Positions 9,086 through 21,698 are shown, counted from the first letter of the stretch. The stretch is 64,000 nt of DNA from Corynespora cassiicola (GCA_022059125.1 JAEUWY010000002.1:3162001-3226000), one strand, 5' to 3'. Numbers and translations: made by a program. Notes: a model not told the origin generated them from the sequence alone.

Positions 9086-11463
9086 TCAACGGTGAACACC
9101 CGCGCCAGCCTTGATCTCCCGCTTCATCTCCTCGAGTTTCTTGTGCATCTTGAGCAGGTCGTTGCGCTGCGCCTCAGTGGGCGGCGTCGACGACTCTGCC
9201 AGCTGCCAGTAGAGCTCCTCGTACTTCTTGTAGTACTTCTGGAACTTCTGGGACAGCTCGACCGTCTGGCGGAAGCTGAGGCTTGGAAGAGAGGGTGAAG
9301 TGGTGGATGAAGAGTCGCTGGGTGACACCTGAGAGTTGTTGGGGTAACGCGAAGCGAGCGTAGTGTTGATATGGGTGACCTTGCGGACCTTGGTCGTAGG
9401 GGTGTTGGATGTGGACGACTCGTCCGACTTGCGCTTCACCGAGTTGGCGGAAGAGGGCGTGCTGCCGTTCAACCGACCGTTGATGCTGGATGGTGTGCGG
9501 TTCGGAGTCGCGCGGTCAATGTGGGGCTTCTTCACGGACAGGTTGTGGTTATGGATGTCGCTGTCAATGTCGTTGGCCTTGCGCTTGAGAGACCGATCGC
9601 TGTTGGCTGCTGCATTCTTGACAGGCGATGGGGCAGCCGAGAGGGCCTTGTGGACAGGGTGGTTGTCCTCGAAGTCGCTAGCATTGACTGGTGGGGAAGC
9701 CGACAGCGGCGAAGGGTTCTTGGGCTTCGTGTTCACAGGCATGACCGGCTTGTGAGGGCGTGGAGCGCGGTCCTTGTTGAGATCCCGGGCAGACATCTTG
9801 GGCTTGATGCGGGGCGCAGAAGAGGTATCGCCAACAGGCGCTGCTTTCTTGGTACGGATCTTGGGCGTTTCGGTCGACGGGAGTACGCGGCTGGCCGCAG
9901 CAGCAGGCGTAGGCTTTGCAGTGGGCTTCGCAGTGGGCTTCGCGACGGGCTTTGCGGCGGGCTTGGAGGCAGGCTTCGCAGCAGGGGCCAGGGTTCCTGA
10001 CGTTGCACCCGCGCCTGCAGCTCTAGCGGAGTCGACTTTCACTGGCTTCTCCCGGATCACCTTCTCCTTCACCGTCTTCTTGGGCTTGGGCTCTGCCTCT
10101 TTCACTTCTCTGGCCTTCCTCACACCCTTCTCGCCGTCCTTTGCGTCGACCTTCTTCGCAGCAGGCTTCTTGTCAAGCTTGGGCATCTTGTGTAGGGGCG
10201 TGGCAGGCTTGGCTTCGGGAGCCTTTACGTTCAGGCGTGAGAGGCACTTGCCCTGACCTCGCTCCTCACGTGGCAGGAGTATCTGCCAAAGCTTGTCGTC
10301 TTTTGCAAGTCGCAGGCGATCGAACGACTTGATTGCGTTTTCAATAGCTTGCTCACGCTCCTGCGAGTTCTTGTAGGTGAATTTCCAAGGGTTCAGTTCC
10401 CGAAAGGACTTGTCAGTGAGCTGCCACTTATCGGCGTCGTCAGACGAACGCTTCGCTATCTTGGGAAGGAGCTCTCGCACGATTGCGAGTGACGTGCGGC
10501 ACGTCTCAGCCAGATAAGCGTCTCTCGAAGGTTGCACAGCGAGCAGGTGAATGAGAGGCGTGCGAAGGGCAGCCAATATCAGCTCGTGGTTGCTGCCCGG
10601 CTGCGAAGTCGGAGGCTTCTTGGTCATGGGCGAGTTGGGGCCGCTGGGCTGGGGGGAGCCTGCGGTTGAGGGAGCCAGGTGCTGTGGTCGGAAAGACGAC
10701 GAGGGAAAACGGCGATGGTTGGAGGAGCGGCCACCCGTGGCATTGCCGACGATAGTCCTGCAGCAGAACACATGTTAGTCGACATTTGGGAACAGAGCAC
10801 AGCAGTGCGCATGCTTGCAGGGCGACAGGGGTGCTCGAGTCTCTCGTCTCAATGCCAGAAATGTCTAGGTAGCCAGGGGACACCGGGGAGGCATACTTGT
10901 TGGCTTCCTTGAAATCTGATATCGCAGCCATGCTACTCTTGAGCTGCTCCAGCGCCGTGTCCACGCCCGCCGTGACATCCTCGGCCTTTTGCACCGTTAC
11001 GCTGTGGTTGATGAGGCCAGCAAAGTCGAGCTCGTCGTCGCCGGACTGGTACAGTTCGTAGGGGAAGGCCTCGGGGCTGCTCTGCAATGCGTGCGTCTTG
11101 TCGCCGTACTTGAGTTGCTGTGTGACGTTGTTAGCCTGGATCGCCCTTTCCGCATTCCTCACCACGACCAACACACGGGTACACACACAATCACCACGAC
11201 ACGACAGGCCAGTGGGGACTTGGAATCTACAGCGGCAACATTGCCTGGGAGGAGGTTGGGGTTTTACGTACAGGAGTCCTGCCGAAAAGGATCTGTGGCG
11301 GCTTCCCGTTCCTCACGCTCTCGAGGAGCTCGTCGATGATGTCTTGGGAGATGTCGAGCTGCATGGCCTGGACTGGCGGCACGCGGGCGTCCTTGAAGGC
11401 CATGTCGCTGTCGGGGGCGCCGACGAGGGCAATGCCGCCCGAGGGCAGCAGGGTGGCGGCCAT
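9086..11463 (-). CDS. ell1: RNA polymerase II elongation factor ELL (fungal Ell1-like)
   Basis: Three exons: 11463-11272, 11117-10897, 10757-9086 (694 residues); introns of 154 and 139 nt have CTAAC branches. ELL suppresses polymerase II pausing in the nucleus, usually with an EAF partner. The ELL winged-helix region starts near residue 165: LRTPLIHLLAVQPSRDAYL, then a long helix with LLPKIAKRS, then QLTDKSFRELNPW and the ENAIKSFDRLRL helix. After it comes a long disordered basic/Ser-Pro linker with a KPAAKPVAKPTAKP-type tandem repeat (DNA about 9900-9980), likely nuclear and phospho-regulated. The last 55 residues (FQKYYKKYEELYWQLAES to KKLEEMKREI) form the occludin-ELL (OCEL) helical domain, characteristic of the family. 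Upstream exons encode the N-terminal module (GGIALVGAPDSDMAFKDARV; QILFGRTPV). The alternative of a separate gene at 10757 is unlikely because the frames join perfectly. Confidence 0.85.
9899..9985 (-). repeat. Lys-Pro-Ala/Thr coding repeat in ELL linker
   Basis: Imperfect tandem 12-bp units encode KPAS, KPAA, KPVA and KPTA in the disordered linker of the ELL gene. Likely unstable in copy number between strains. Confidence 0.8.
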
Positions 11464-14400
11464 GGCGGCGGTGGGTGGTAGGGGAGGAGTGGTGGCAGCG
11501 GAAGCGGAAGCGGCAGCGGCAGCGGCGGCGGCGGAGGGATTGTCGAGAGGGAGGTGTGAATCTCGCACCCGATTGCTGTCAAGGGAAACAATGCATGGAG
11601 AGAGCACCTGCGGCAGGCGGAGGAGAGGGGTCCGTCACTGGAGCTGGAGGGCGGACTGGGAGGTTGGAGGTTGGAGGGTGGAGGTGTGCAGTTGGCAAGG
11701 CGTCGAGGAGGACGGAGTAGCGAACAAAGGAACTTGGTGCTCGGAGGACCGTCAGACAAGGTCAGACTGTCATAGCGCGCAGGTCCCGAAATGGAGCGAG
11801 AGGGCGCACGGGTGTCAAGGTACGGTGCTGAAACGATTGGCTGTCACGAAAAGAATGAAAGGCGGGGAGTTTTATTCATTCTTTGCAGCAGAGGCGACAG
11901 GAGAGAGAAGGGGGGGGAGGGGATGAGAGGGAGAGAGAGGATGGTGGTGGTGGTGTGGTGGTGGTGAGGTGGTGGAGGGCGGCGGGCAAGCGGGCAAGAG
12001 AGGGCAAGAGGGCGGATGGCGGATGGCAGATGCGGGAACAGCTGTCTGGTGGTGCGTGTTGGGCCAGCGTGCATGCATGCCGTGAGGGCGGTGGTCTTGC
12101 CGGACGAGGGCGGTCGAGGGCCAGGCATGGAGCGTGGAGCGTGGAGCCCATTAAGCCATTAGAGCGATTCCGCTGGAGGGCGACTGCATCCATCGGCGCT
12201 GTGGGCGGGCCGCCGACAGGGAACCTCGTGCTACTCATCAGTCGCCGCCCTGCAAGGCATTTCCATGCGGCCCAGCATGGCTGCTGGCCGGCGCGCTGCT
12301 GGCCTCGATTTCGCCGCCAGCAGCCAGCAGCCATGCCATCGCCGCCATCCCAAGGCGCCCGGGACGGTGAAGCTGGTGAAGCTGGCGAAGCTGGCCAAGC
12401 TGAGCAGGCGGCATTCTCCTCGTCCCTCTGCGGCCCTGCGGGCTGTGCCAGCCTCAACCGCCCGTCTCGCCGCCAGTCTCGCCATGTCGGACTCGCTGAC
12501 CGAGCGCGCGCAGTGTGCTGAGCCTGGCACGGCCGGGGTCAGCGTGCCCGGGGCTCCTAGGCGCACTCGTGGCAGGCGTCGCGGGCGTCGCGGGCAGCAA
12601 ATGGCTCCGCGTTTAAAAAACAGACAGCGGCGGAATTTGGGTGCCGGGCCCTGCGGCCTCCCTCCAGTCCAGTCCAGGGCCCGCGACCCTGTCATGATTC
12701 ACCCTGGCCAATTCGCGCGCCAGGCCCGTACCTGTTTCGAATGCGAGCAATGTTTGAGCCCACCGCAGCCAACGTCGCCATTCATCGTCCCTTGTTTTTC
12801 CCGCCCTTCTGCTCCAGCGCGGCGCGGCCAGACGCAGCCAGCGGCCGCAGCCATTACGCCAGCAGCGCCAGCAGCGCCAGCAGCAGGCGGGAGACTCGGG
12901 CCCCAGGCACGGCAGCTGGTCGGCGGCTGGCTGTCATCCGCCGTGGCGGTTCACATCACCTGGGGGTGCTGACCTAACCACGCACCCAGCAGCCGCGCAA
13001 CTCATCGGGAGCGCCACGGCCAGCCACGCTGCAGGACAGGGACTGGCCAGTCGTAGCTATTTTCTGCTATTTTGGATCCGCGGAAGCTCTGCTGCTGCTG
13101 GCCGCTGGCTGTCCCCGCACTGGGCGGACGGAACACCCCCCGACCCAGGCGGAACAATGGCACACCCCCATGTGCTGCCACCGCTGCCACCGCTGCCACC
13201 GCTGCTGCTGCGACGACTGCAACGACTGCGACGGCGCGCTATACTGCGGCATGCCCTGACACGGTAGGGCAAGCAAGCTGGCCGCGGGACCCAGGGCTCA
13301 GGACACCGCCCGTTGAACGCGCCGCCCGCCGTTTTCGCAGCGCTCCCGAGGGCCGACAGAGCATCGGGCCTGTTCTTGCTCATCCCAACCACGCTCCACG
13401 CGAGCCGCAGCCCCATTGCCCGTGGCCCATGGCCCTTTGCCGCAGCACCGAGCGCCCAGCATCCATCACCGCACCGCTGACCCCACTTCGGCCAAGCGCC
13501 CACGTCTCCGGCCGTCGCCTTGGGCTTGCTACCGCTGCTGCCACGGCTGCCACTGGCGACAAACAAGTCCGATTGCGCGCAGCACTAGCACACGCCCGTC
13601 TCTTGCATGGCCTCATGGCATGGCCTCACGTCGGCTGCTGCTGCTACTGCTGCTGCGTTGTCGCGGCAGCATCAGCCGGCCGTGGACGCCCACCCGAGCG
13701 AACCCGTTACGCTGCATGGCAAGACGGCTTGCTTGCTGGTCATGCTGGCCTGCTCGCTGGCCGCTTGCTGCTGCTTCTGCTGCTCTCCCGCCTCCTGCAG
13801 AGAAGCCGACGCTGACCTGCAGGGCGAGCCCTGAATTACTCACCACCCACTGCAGTCATCCCAACTCGGTGCAAACTTGGGCTGGCTGGCGCTGCGCATG
13901 ACCACTGACGTCGAGCCTCGAGTCGAGACCGGGGCCAGCTGAGGAATCGCTCCCTCTGGCGGCAAGGCGCGCGCCCCCCTTCCCCTCCCCTTTCACGTCG
14001 CTATGCGCTGCTCATCTTCTGGAAGCCTTCGGCTGCACAATCAGGTCCCGGCACCCCCCTGGTCCCCATCCCCCTGCCACATTATTAAGTCTTGACGTCG
14101 ACCGCGGGGTACATATATGAGGTATCACAACCGAGTCATCCGATCACCGGGCGTGGGAGATCAACTGGGTCGACTGCACAAAAAAGAAACGTCTACCCAG
14201 TGCTCGAGGTCACCGCCTGGTACAACATGGCCGTCTCAGCCAGAGCACACAAATGATGACCAGACGCACGGCGCCGCCGCTGCGACTGGAATGGGTCGCA
14301 ACTCACCCCACCACGTCACTACCGCTCCGCTGCCCCCATCACCGCCGCCGTCGCCGATTCAGGCACATGAGGGCAGCTACTACCGTTGTCGTCGTCGTCG

Positions 14401-15626
14401 TCGTCCATGCAACAGCGGGACTCCGATCTCCTTTGGTCACACCCGGCATGCCGATAGATTAACGCATGACGCTTCGCTCAGCGAGGCTGATCGACCCGTC
14501 GGCATGCTGCTCCACGATTATATTGTCAGGTAGGTGGCTCTATTCCGTGACCTTCCTTCGGCGCCAGAATTGCGTGGCCCAATTCTGCCATATTATACGC
14601 AGGTCCCTGGGGAAATTTCCCCCCTCCGAAAATAATCCCTCTCTGAGCCCCTGGTAGCGCCGACGCACCCTCCCTCCCTTCATCAAGGGCAATGCGAACT
14701 GCGTGTAGACTCTGCGTTAGCGTATTGGAGGGGGCCCGGATTCAATGTCCTGAAGTGTGCTCTCTCGCCCAGGGAAGACGAGAAGAAAAAGTATGGAACA
14801 ACAAATGGAGCCTAGAGGGGACAAGAGGCGTCGCTGGCTGGCTGGCTCAAAGCCCCACCCCCAAAGCGCTCGAGACGATTTTGTATAGAAAAAAGGGCTA
14901 CCCAGTTCCTTTTGCAGGCGTTCGCATCGCTCGATGCGTGTGCGACGTGTGCGACGTGTGGTCAGTCAGGCATGCACAGGGCCCCTCGACTCTATCCATC
15001 CAATATGCCCCCATCCCATCCCATCGCATCGCATGGCCTCCCAATCTCCAAACCTTCCAATCTGACCCCTCTCCCCTCGCTCGCATTCCGTCCCCGTATC
15101 CCCTCCGTCTGCCTCACCTGCCTACCTCCCTCAATCAGCGAGCCTTGCAGTGCCAACGAGCCTCCCAACCAATCCAGGCCGTCCATGGCCCACCCAGCAC
15201 GCCCGCCTGGCGGCCGGAGGAATCTCGCGCCTAGCCCGCTTCGGGCCTCGAGTCCAACCACCACCACACCTTTGCTGCAAGCGGAAGGCGCCCACCCTGC
15301 TGCTTAGTCAAACAGAGCCCGGAACTCACCCCTTACCCTTTTTCCTCGCTGGCTCGCTCGCTCGAGTACGGCTAGCAGGGGTAAACAATATACGCACCGC
15401 TGCCGCCGCGTGCGCCGCCGAACGTTCGCAGAGCAGCAGTAGATGGAGGGAAGAGGGAGGGGGGAGTGAAAATGTGTGGAACGCGGGCGGCCCGCATGAA
15501 CTGATCATGGACGCACGTTTACTCTGCAGATTGCTTCAAAAGGAAACAGTGGGTATCGCTAGGTATGTACTGTACACGGGACAAGCAAGGGACAAGGTGG
15601 GTATTCTGGTGGCCGGATTGAATGAG

Positions 15627-15649
15627 TGGATGGATGGATGGATGGATGG
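15627..15649. repeat. (GGAT)n microsatellite
   Basis: About five to six perfect TGGA units within the gene desert. Confidence 0.9.
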
Positions 15650-15830
15650 GTAGGTGGGGGGCGTTATCCCATGCTGATGCTGCCTCAATCCACGCAGGTA
15701 CTCCATGTCTGTGTGTCTCTCGGCCTTTTTTTCTTCTTCTTCTTTTTCTTTCTTGCTTTCCCCTCGTTTCTGTATCCTCTATATACACTTTTGATGTTTG
15801 AGTCGTTCCGGGAGCGGAGTGGGACTGACT

Positions 15831-15845
15831 GGGGGGGGGGGGGGG
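15831..15845. repeat. Homopolymer of 15 G
   Basis: Fifteen consecutive G residues. Its length is a likely sequencing or assembly uncertainty and it could form a G-quadruplex. Confidence 0.9.
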
Positions 15846-16987
15846 TAAGTTAGAGAGCTTCGGCAGCAGCAGCGCGTTCTGCCTCCCCGCCCTCCCGCAC
15901 GCACGGGGTCGCACGAGTGGCGTTCATGCTTGTTTGCTTGCTTGCTGCACACATGTAATACAAAGAGGGCGTATGGGATGTCTGCGGTGCGGTGGGATGG
16001 GATGGAATATGGGATGGAAGGGCCCATTTCTTTGGTCAAGAGGACAGGGTCGGTCGCACGGGACTGGGATGGGGGACCCTCTGGGTCCGGGTCCGGGCCC
16101 GGAACGCACTAAAGTGGTAAGGTTGGCGCGGGAGCGAGGGAGGGCGGGCGGACAGTCAACAGCCGGCGGCCAGGGCAGGGCGAGTTGGGGTGCGGTGGGT
16201 AGTGGTGGTGGGATGGATTGGATGGAGCAAGTGGTGTGGGCGTCGGTCGGGCTGCTAGTGCTGGTGGTGGTGGTGGTGGGCTTTTGCTACATACTACCAG
16301 CCCTCCGAGGGTCTGTTCTTGCATCCCGCGACTGACTGACGGCCTGCCTGCCTGCCTGTCTGCGACCAGATCGCCAGATCTGAATGGCCATGTTGGCCGT
16401 GCCTGGGCTGGCTGGCTTGCTGGTCGGCTCGTCCACGCCCACGCTGCTGTGCTGTGTGTGTGCCTGTACCCTCATCTGATCTGGCCGTGATCCGCTCGAT
16501 ACACTTCGGGCGAGCTACCCGTCCCGCTGCAAGCTCCACGTATTGGATTTCGCATTGCCTGCTCGATTCTCTGGTTCGGCCTGGTACCGTACCGTCCACA
16601 CCGCAGCAGCAGCAGCCAGCAAGCAATGACTGACTGACTGACCGCTTCCCCCTTCCAAGGCTGATGCTCGCATCCAGCGTGATCTGGACGCCAACAAGGT
16701 TGTCGAGCGGCAGTGGCGCGCGAGCGATCTTCATCACGTACAGCGACGATCGCAGGAGCTGGAGGGGGTTAGGGCATGCAGGGCCTGTCTGACCGTCCTA
16801 CCATCCCTTCATTCATACCGATATACAGAATCAGAGGGGCTGTGAACAAATACGCTCGTGTCGTGCTGACTGTGTGCGCGATACTTGCACCCACAAACAC
16901 ACAACACATCATAGTCGGCTCTCCTCTCCACTGCTAGTAGTGGCAAATGTCTTGCTCCATGGTGGCCGGCGAAACAGGCGGTCACAC

Positions 16988-17015
16988 GCAAGCAAGCAAG
17001 CAAGCAAGCAAGCAA
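16988..17015. repeat. (GCAA)n microsatellite
   Basis: Seven tandem GCAA units, followed by CACG-type repeats. Confidence 0.9.
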
Positions 17016-18351
17016 CCAGCACGCACGCACGCCGTTTTTCCTGCCTCGCCGTAGGGATGTTTGCTTTCGGTGCGTACATGGATGATAGATGAAGCAGAGA
17101 GAGCAGGAGAGGTCAGGTACCTACCAAGAGTCTATGATGGATGATGGCGTTTCGTCGATTATCGGGGCGCCCGTCTGGGGCTAGCCAGCCCAGCCCAACC
17201 CAGTCCGCCCGCCCGCCGGCCTTCCTGGCGGTCGCGAGGTACGTACCGTACCTGGGAATAAACAACGCACCACCACACGCCAGCGAGCCGGTTCGACCAC
17301 TCCCTCACTCACCCAGCCAGCCACCCAGCCAGCCCAGCGTCCGAGCTAGTCACTATTGTCCGAGAAACACCATAACAGGTCTGGGAGGCCCAGCCTTTTG
17401 GGGGAAGGGGGGGTCAGCTCATCGGTCAATGCTCTGCGATTCAAAGGGCGGGTGCTCGACATCCCACGAATCGTGCACGAGTGATTTGGTCACGGCCACA
17501 AACGGCCCAGAGGGGCACATCAATCAAATCAGGGAATCATGAGCGCTGAGAACAAGGAGCCGTTGAAAGGAGATTCGTATTCGCGACATGGGCTGGCACC
17601 TGACGCGCCCCCGCAAACCTAGCAGAGAGTCCAGCGAGGCAATAATCAACCTTTTGGCTAGAGGCTTTGCTATTCCCGAATAGAGAATTGGCTTCGCTTA
17701 ATCCGCCGTCTTGAAAACTCCGTTGTGCCTTTGTAAATCTCATACTCCTGAAAGAGTAGCCCATCCGGTCCGCCTGTCCGTTTCCATGCCAGTCAACTAT
17801 TCAAAACTCCGCCCCATGCCCATGCCCATGCAAATCCTCAACTGGAGTTCCAACCCATAATCCAAGGGGAAGAACGTTGGAAGAAAAGAAAAAAGAGGCA
17901 AGACTGTAGAGATACAAGCACAACAGGTTCCACCCAAACACCCCCCCGTAAGCCAAGGCAAGAAGTAATTAGACTATACCTGGCAAATCCCATCCGAGAC
18001 CATTAGACGTACAACGGCAATGCCAATGTCAAAGAGAGAAAGGGTATAGGTTGAGCTGAGTTCAGTAGAGGATCAATGTCCAAGCTACAACTACCTGGGG
18101 GATATCAAACAAACTAGGAAAAGACGGGGGACAGACGACCAGATACCTCCACCGAGCCAGTGCTCCCCGTAAACGCCTCGTTGAAGGGCAACCCGAAAAA
18201 AAGCAAGCACCACAACGCGGGCATAGACGAGGCGTCGTGTCGGCAGTGTTCATATTACGTGGTATCGTGTCGTGTCAAGGGAAGAAGAGGGCTAGGGCAA
18301 TGCCTTCAGCCGGTCGATCTATCGATCCATCAGAGAAGATGGTGCAAGCTC

Positions 18352-18958
18352 CTAGGCGTCAAGCTCATCGAGAGTCTTGTGGCGAGCGAGGACAAGGCGC
18401 TTGTACTCGTCCATGTCCTTGTCCCAGAGCTCGGCGGCCTGGCCGTTGAGAGGGCTGGAGCTGTTGACCCTGTCAGCATACTGTCCCGCTCGTATGCACG
18501 AGATTCGGATAAACTTACTTGTTCGGCTCGCCCAACAGGCTCTGCAAGCTGAGCAAGACGGTGTTGATGTTGTAGACGGCGCTCCACTTGTCCTTCAAGA
18601 TGTCCAAGCAGATGCGGCCCGCAAAGTCGACATTGGGGTGGTAGATGGGAGTCTTGAAGAGTACGTTAGGAGGGGCGTAGGGGTAGTTGTTGGCAAACTC
18701 CATGCTAAGCTTGAACGTGAGGTTTGCGTACGGCGTGTCGCTGGGCCCGTCGATGGTGGCGGTCCACTTGGTCATGTTCTCGTCGTCGGGGAAGGCCGTG
18801 ATGCCCTCGGTCGGCTTGGTCATGATGTCCATGAGCTCCTTCTGGAGCCTGCCAGACGCGTTAGCAGGTGATGTCTTGGGTGTCGTCAGGAGATGGTCAT
18901 ACCGCTGGGCGACAGTGGCGCTGCCATTGTTGGCACGGGGTCCGGATGCGAGTGCCAT
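18352..18958 (-). CDS. ubc11: Ubiquitin-conjugating enzyme E2 C (UBE2C/Ubc11 type)
   Basis: Three exons: 18958-18903, 18848-18519, 18460-18352 (164 residues; introns 54 and 58 nt). This E2 works with the anaphase-promoting complex to mark cyclin B and securin for degradation at mitotic exit. The UBC fold is clear: [20 protein letters not shown], with HPN at 89-91, and the active-site Cys99 in [18 protein letters not shown]. The [13 protein letters not shown] stretch and the short N-terminal extension with [10 protein letters not shown] are typical of the E2-C subfamily rather than Ubc4 or Ubc1. The C-terminal exon reads [19 protein letters not shown]. The last acceptor is ambiguous: CTGACAG or GTCAACAG, nine bases apart and both in frame. 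I chose the latter because it gives EPNNSSPLN, as in homologues. Confidence 0.93.
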
Positions 18959-19931
18959 CTTCTCTCTACGGGTGATGTCTTGGTCTGAAAGTTTTTTTTT
19001 CCTCTTGCCTGAAAGTGCTAGGAGCAAGGTCCGATGCGCGCCTCTCTGCCTGTGTGCGATGCCCGAAACACTTTTGGGGACCCAAAGAAACTAGAGCGGG
19101 GCAGGCGGGGATAGTGTGCAGAGGTAGCTCGTCGTTTTCGGGGGTGAAGTCGGGTTCCACAGGTGTAGAGGGTGGCAGAAGGAAAGTAGAGAGTGAACCA
19201 GAGAAGCAAAGCAGCCGAGGGGGGTTGTGGTTGCGTGTTGGCGGCTGCAGTCTAAAATTGAAGCAGCAGGCCGGTGTTGTGTTTACGCGCGTGTGCGTCG
19301 TAGGCCCGGAAACGCGACGTCCGAGCGCCAGCGCGCCGACCGGGATGTGCTGAGTGAAAGCGCGTGAACGTGCATGCATCGCCAATCGTCGCGTGTCAGA
19401 TTCGCGACTCGCGATACAGGTCTCGCATCATCGACCTCGGAGCTTTCGGGCAAATGAGATGCTGGTTGCGGGCGCATTGAACATGTTTTGGCTTGTAGCT
19501 CGACTGCCAGAAGCCCTGAGGCGCTGCCATGACATGCCCAACAGCTCGAGTTGAGTTTCGATTCGAATGGCATTGCAGCAGCACTAGTCCACTAGCACTT
19601 CTCGAGGGAATGATGCGCATATTCCCAATGGAGGCATCAGTCCATTGCCTCACAAAACGCTCAATCTCCAGTATGCATGGTTTGCAAAAGGAAGCCGTAA
19701 CCCTTGGCAAACTATGCCGTGCGCATGAGACGATGGACACATCCCAACGAACAGACTATCCGAAGCTGCATCACCTACAGGCAACATACTGGGAGAGGAG
19801 CCTCAGTATTGATACGAGTGTGTAACCTGTCTAGCCCTACATACCATGAACGCCGTCGCTATGCAAGGATGATTATACAGACAGATAGACAGAGATCAGG
19901 CAGCCGTTTCGCCATGCCTTGAAATGCAGCC
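18959..19931. other. Intergenic region between two minus-strand genes
   Basis: 973 bp comprising the promoter/5' UTR of the E2-C gene (near 18,960-19,350) and the 3' side of the DUF155 gene. A poly-T tract lies at 18,992-19,001. No gene seen. Confidence 0.55.
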
Positions 19932-21698
19932 TCAGGCCATAACTCCCTTCACACTCTTCCCTGCCCAGAAAACTGTCCTTGCAAATAGCAAGCTTGGCCC
20001 AGCGATGGCTGGCCGTCCAACTTCATCCATTGATTTACCCTTTCCGTTGAGAATGGCAAATCGGAGCAATACCTCAAGACAGGTCACACAGATACTGACC
20101 ATGATCAAAAAGATGATGATCCATGTAATGCGTGTCATTTTCTTGTCCGATATCGAGTCTGACAGGATCTCGCCCAGGTCGAGGAACACGCGACATCGTT
20201 CATTGAGCACCTGGATGCGCGGTTTGATTTCGAGGTATTCGCGGACAGCGGTGTAAAGAGGATGCAAGGTAGGTTCCGAGTCCCAGAAGAAATTGGGAGT
20301 ATCGAGCATGTTGGATGCTAAGCTAGTCAGCACGGTCTGCAATACAAAAGCTTGGTGCTGATACTTACAAAGATTAACGTCTACTCTACTCCGAAACAAC
20401 TGTCCTATCATCTTGACCACGTCTGTCCTGCCCATTCCCAGTTTCCCTGTGAGAGCCAGGCGCTTAGGGACATATTGGGCTTGCAGCATAGTCTGGTTCA
20501 TGCCTTCCTCAAAGAGGCTCAACTTTGTGCTCTGAGCAATGGCATGGCTCATCGAGAGTTTGATCATGTGATCCCCGCTCTTGAGCGTGATCATGTCGTT
20601 GTACACCCTGGGCCGCGGAATATTCGGATTGTACTCGAAGTGAAACTCCTCCGTTTCAAAGTCGGCTTCGTCCAAGGGCCGGGTGGCGATATTGACTCCC
20701 GTGGAAGAGGTGGAGAAGGTCAGGTCGGCAAGTATGTCTTTCTCCTGTCTTTCGGTAAAGTTCCAGAAGACAACAACACCGTATGAGAAGACAAACATTT
20801 CTCCAAAAGACAGAGCGTTCGGGGGTACTCGCGAATGCATACCATCACCCTGGTCGGAATCCCTCCTGTCCTCGCTCGATGGACGGCTGCGTGGACTTTG
20901 TGAAGGGCTCTCTTCATCGTGGTCACTACCACGTATACTATATTCTTCCGAATCGCCGAAATAGCCCTCACGATATTCCCTCTGCTCGTTTCGCTCAATT
21001 TCTTCGTCGAGGACGGTTTTTCCGCCAGGACTCTTCAGGGCAGGGCTGCTCCTAACGCGGTATCCATCATGCCCAGGTAGTAGAGGGAGGTGATATACGC
21101 AGTACAGACAGTCATCATAAAGCTTCGTCTTGGCACTGTGCTGCGTCTTCACAAACTCGGCAGTACTCTTCATCTTGTAAGCCTGTGCCGTACAATACGC
21201 CGTGACTCTCGACAGTTGTTCGGCTCGACGGGCCTTTGGCAGCCGTTCTGCATAACTCTTGTCTCTAGGACCGCCCCGGCTCGTCCTTCTCGCTAGAAGC
21301 TCGTCTGTTGGTGGGCCTTCGTCTTCATCGAAGTCGTCTTTTTCGTCGTCGTCGTCGTCCCCAGCCTGGGCCTCGGGCAACAGGACCAGCTTCTCGCTCA
21401 ACTTGCTCGTCCGCGTGGGCATGTGCTGTGGGATCAGGCGGCCGGACAATTTGGGGTCGAGGGGGTGACGCCCGCTCGGCGTGCGCGTGTGCATTCTCGG
21501 ACGTTGATCTGGAGGGCCGCGGCGTTGTTGCGAAGGGATGTCGGAAGCATACTGCAGGATATTATCGACGGATATCAGTTTGGCGCCAGAGCGTTGCTGG
21601 GTTTGCTGGCGTAGTAGTGGCGCGCGCTGGGGCCCATCGCGGGCATCGGTCATCAACACCGTTGGGCCCCTCTTGCTCTTGGACGTGGTTGCGCTCAT
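19932..21698 (-). CDS. RMD1/DUF155 family membrane protein (Sad1-interacting-factor-like)
   Basis: Two exons: 21698-20369 and 20317-19932 (571 residues). The 51-nt intron (GTAAGT, GCTGAC branch, TTAG) is a stop-free multiple of three, but removing it restores the family signature VNLSSNMLDTPNFFW. Start is the ATG at 21698; the frame is open further upstream only through non-ATG codons. The N-terminal 200 residues are disordered and basic with an acidic run (DDDDDEKDDFDEDE). The DUF155 core covers about residues 200-520, with AYCTAQAYKM, FSYGVVVFWNF, DHMIKLSMSHAIAQSTKLSLFE and REYLEIKPRIQVLNERC. One hydrophobic helix follows near the C-terminus (ITWIIIFLIMVSICVTCLEV). Yeast Rmd1 and Rmd8 are linked to meiotic nuclear division, and relatives to mitochondria or the nuclear envelope; the molecular role is unclear. 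Confidence 0.9.
   Translation of the reverse strand: MSATTSKSKRGPTVLMTDARDGPQRAPLLRQQTQQRSGAKLISVDNILQYASDIPSQQRRGPPDQRPRMHTRTPSGRHPLDPKLSGRLIPQHMPTRTSKLSEKLVLLPEAQAGDDDDDEKDDFDEDEGPPTDELLARRTSRGGPRDKSYAERLPKARRAEQLSRVTAYCTAQAYKMKSTAEFVKTQHSAKTKLYDDCLYCVYHLPLLPGHDGYRVRSSPALKSPGGKTVLDEEIERNEQREYREGYFGDSEEYSIRGSDHDEESPSQSPRSRPSSEDRRDSDQGDGMHSRVPPNALSFGEMFVFSYGVVVFWNFTERQEKDILADLTFSTSSTGVNIATRPLDEADFETEEFHFEYNPNIPRPRVYNDMITLKSGDHMIKLSMSHAIAQSTKLSLFEEGMNQTMLQAQYVPKRLALTGKLGMGRTDVVKMIGQLFRSRVDVNLCKYQHQAFVLQTVLTSLASNMLDTPNFFWDSEPTLHPLYTAVREYLEIKPRIQVLNERCRVFLDLGEILSDSISDKKMTRITWIIIFLIMVSICVTCLEVLLRFAILNGKGKSMDEVGRPAIAGPSLLFARTVFWAGKSVKGVMA

Larger units (their letters stand above)
11464..18351. other. 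GC-rich, low-complexity gene desert
   Basis: 6.9 kb with no gene I can support. Composition is GC-rich and biased, with CTG/CAG, CCA, GGAT and GCAA arrays. Open frames up to about 250 codons (for example at 12265-12972 and 13072-13815) are Ala/Pro/Arg-rich, overlap in several frames on both strands and lack motifs. The first part is the ELL promoter and 5' UTR. From about 17,540 the sequence becomes balanced, probably the 3' UTR of the E2 gene plus spacer. Non-coding transcripts are possible but not visible. Confidence 0.6.

Noticed and set aside
12265..12972. 235-codon + frame in the gene desert
   Set aside because: Ala/Pro/Arg/Gln low complexity, overlapped by other long frames on both strands, no motif.
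13072..13815. 247-codon + frame in the gene desert
   Set aside because: Driven by GCC/ACC/CTG triplet repeats; no conserved segment.
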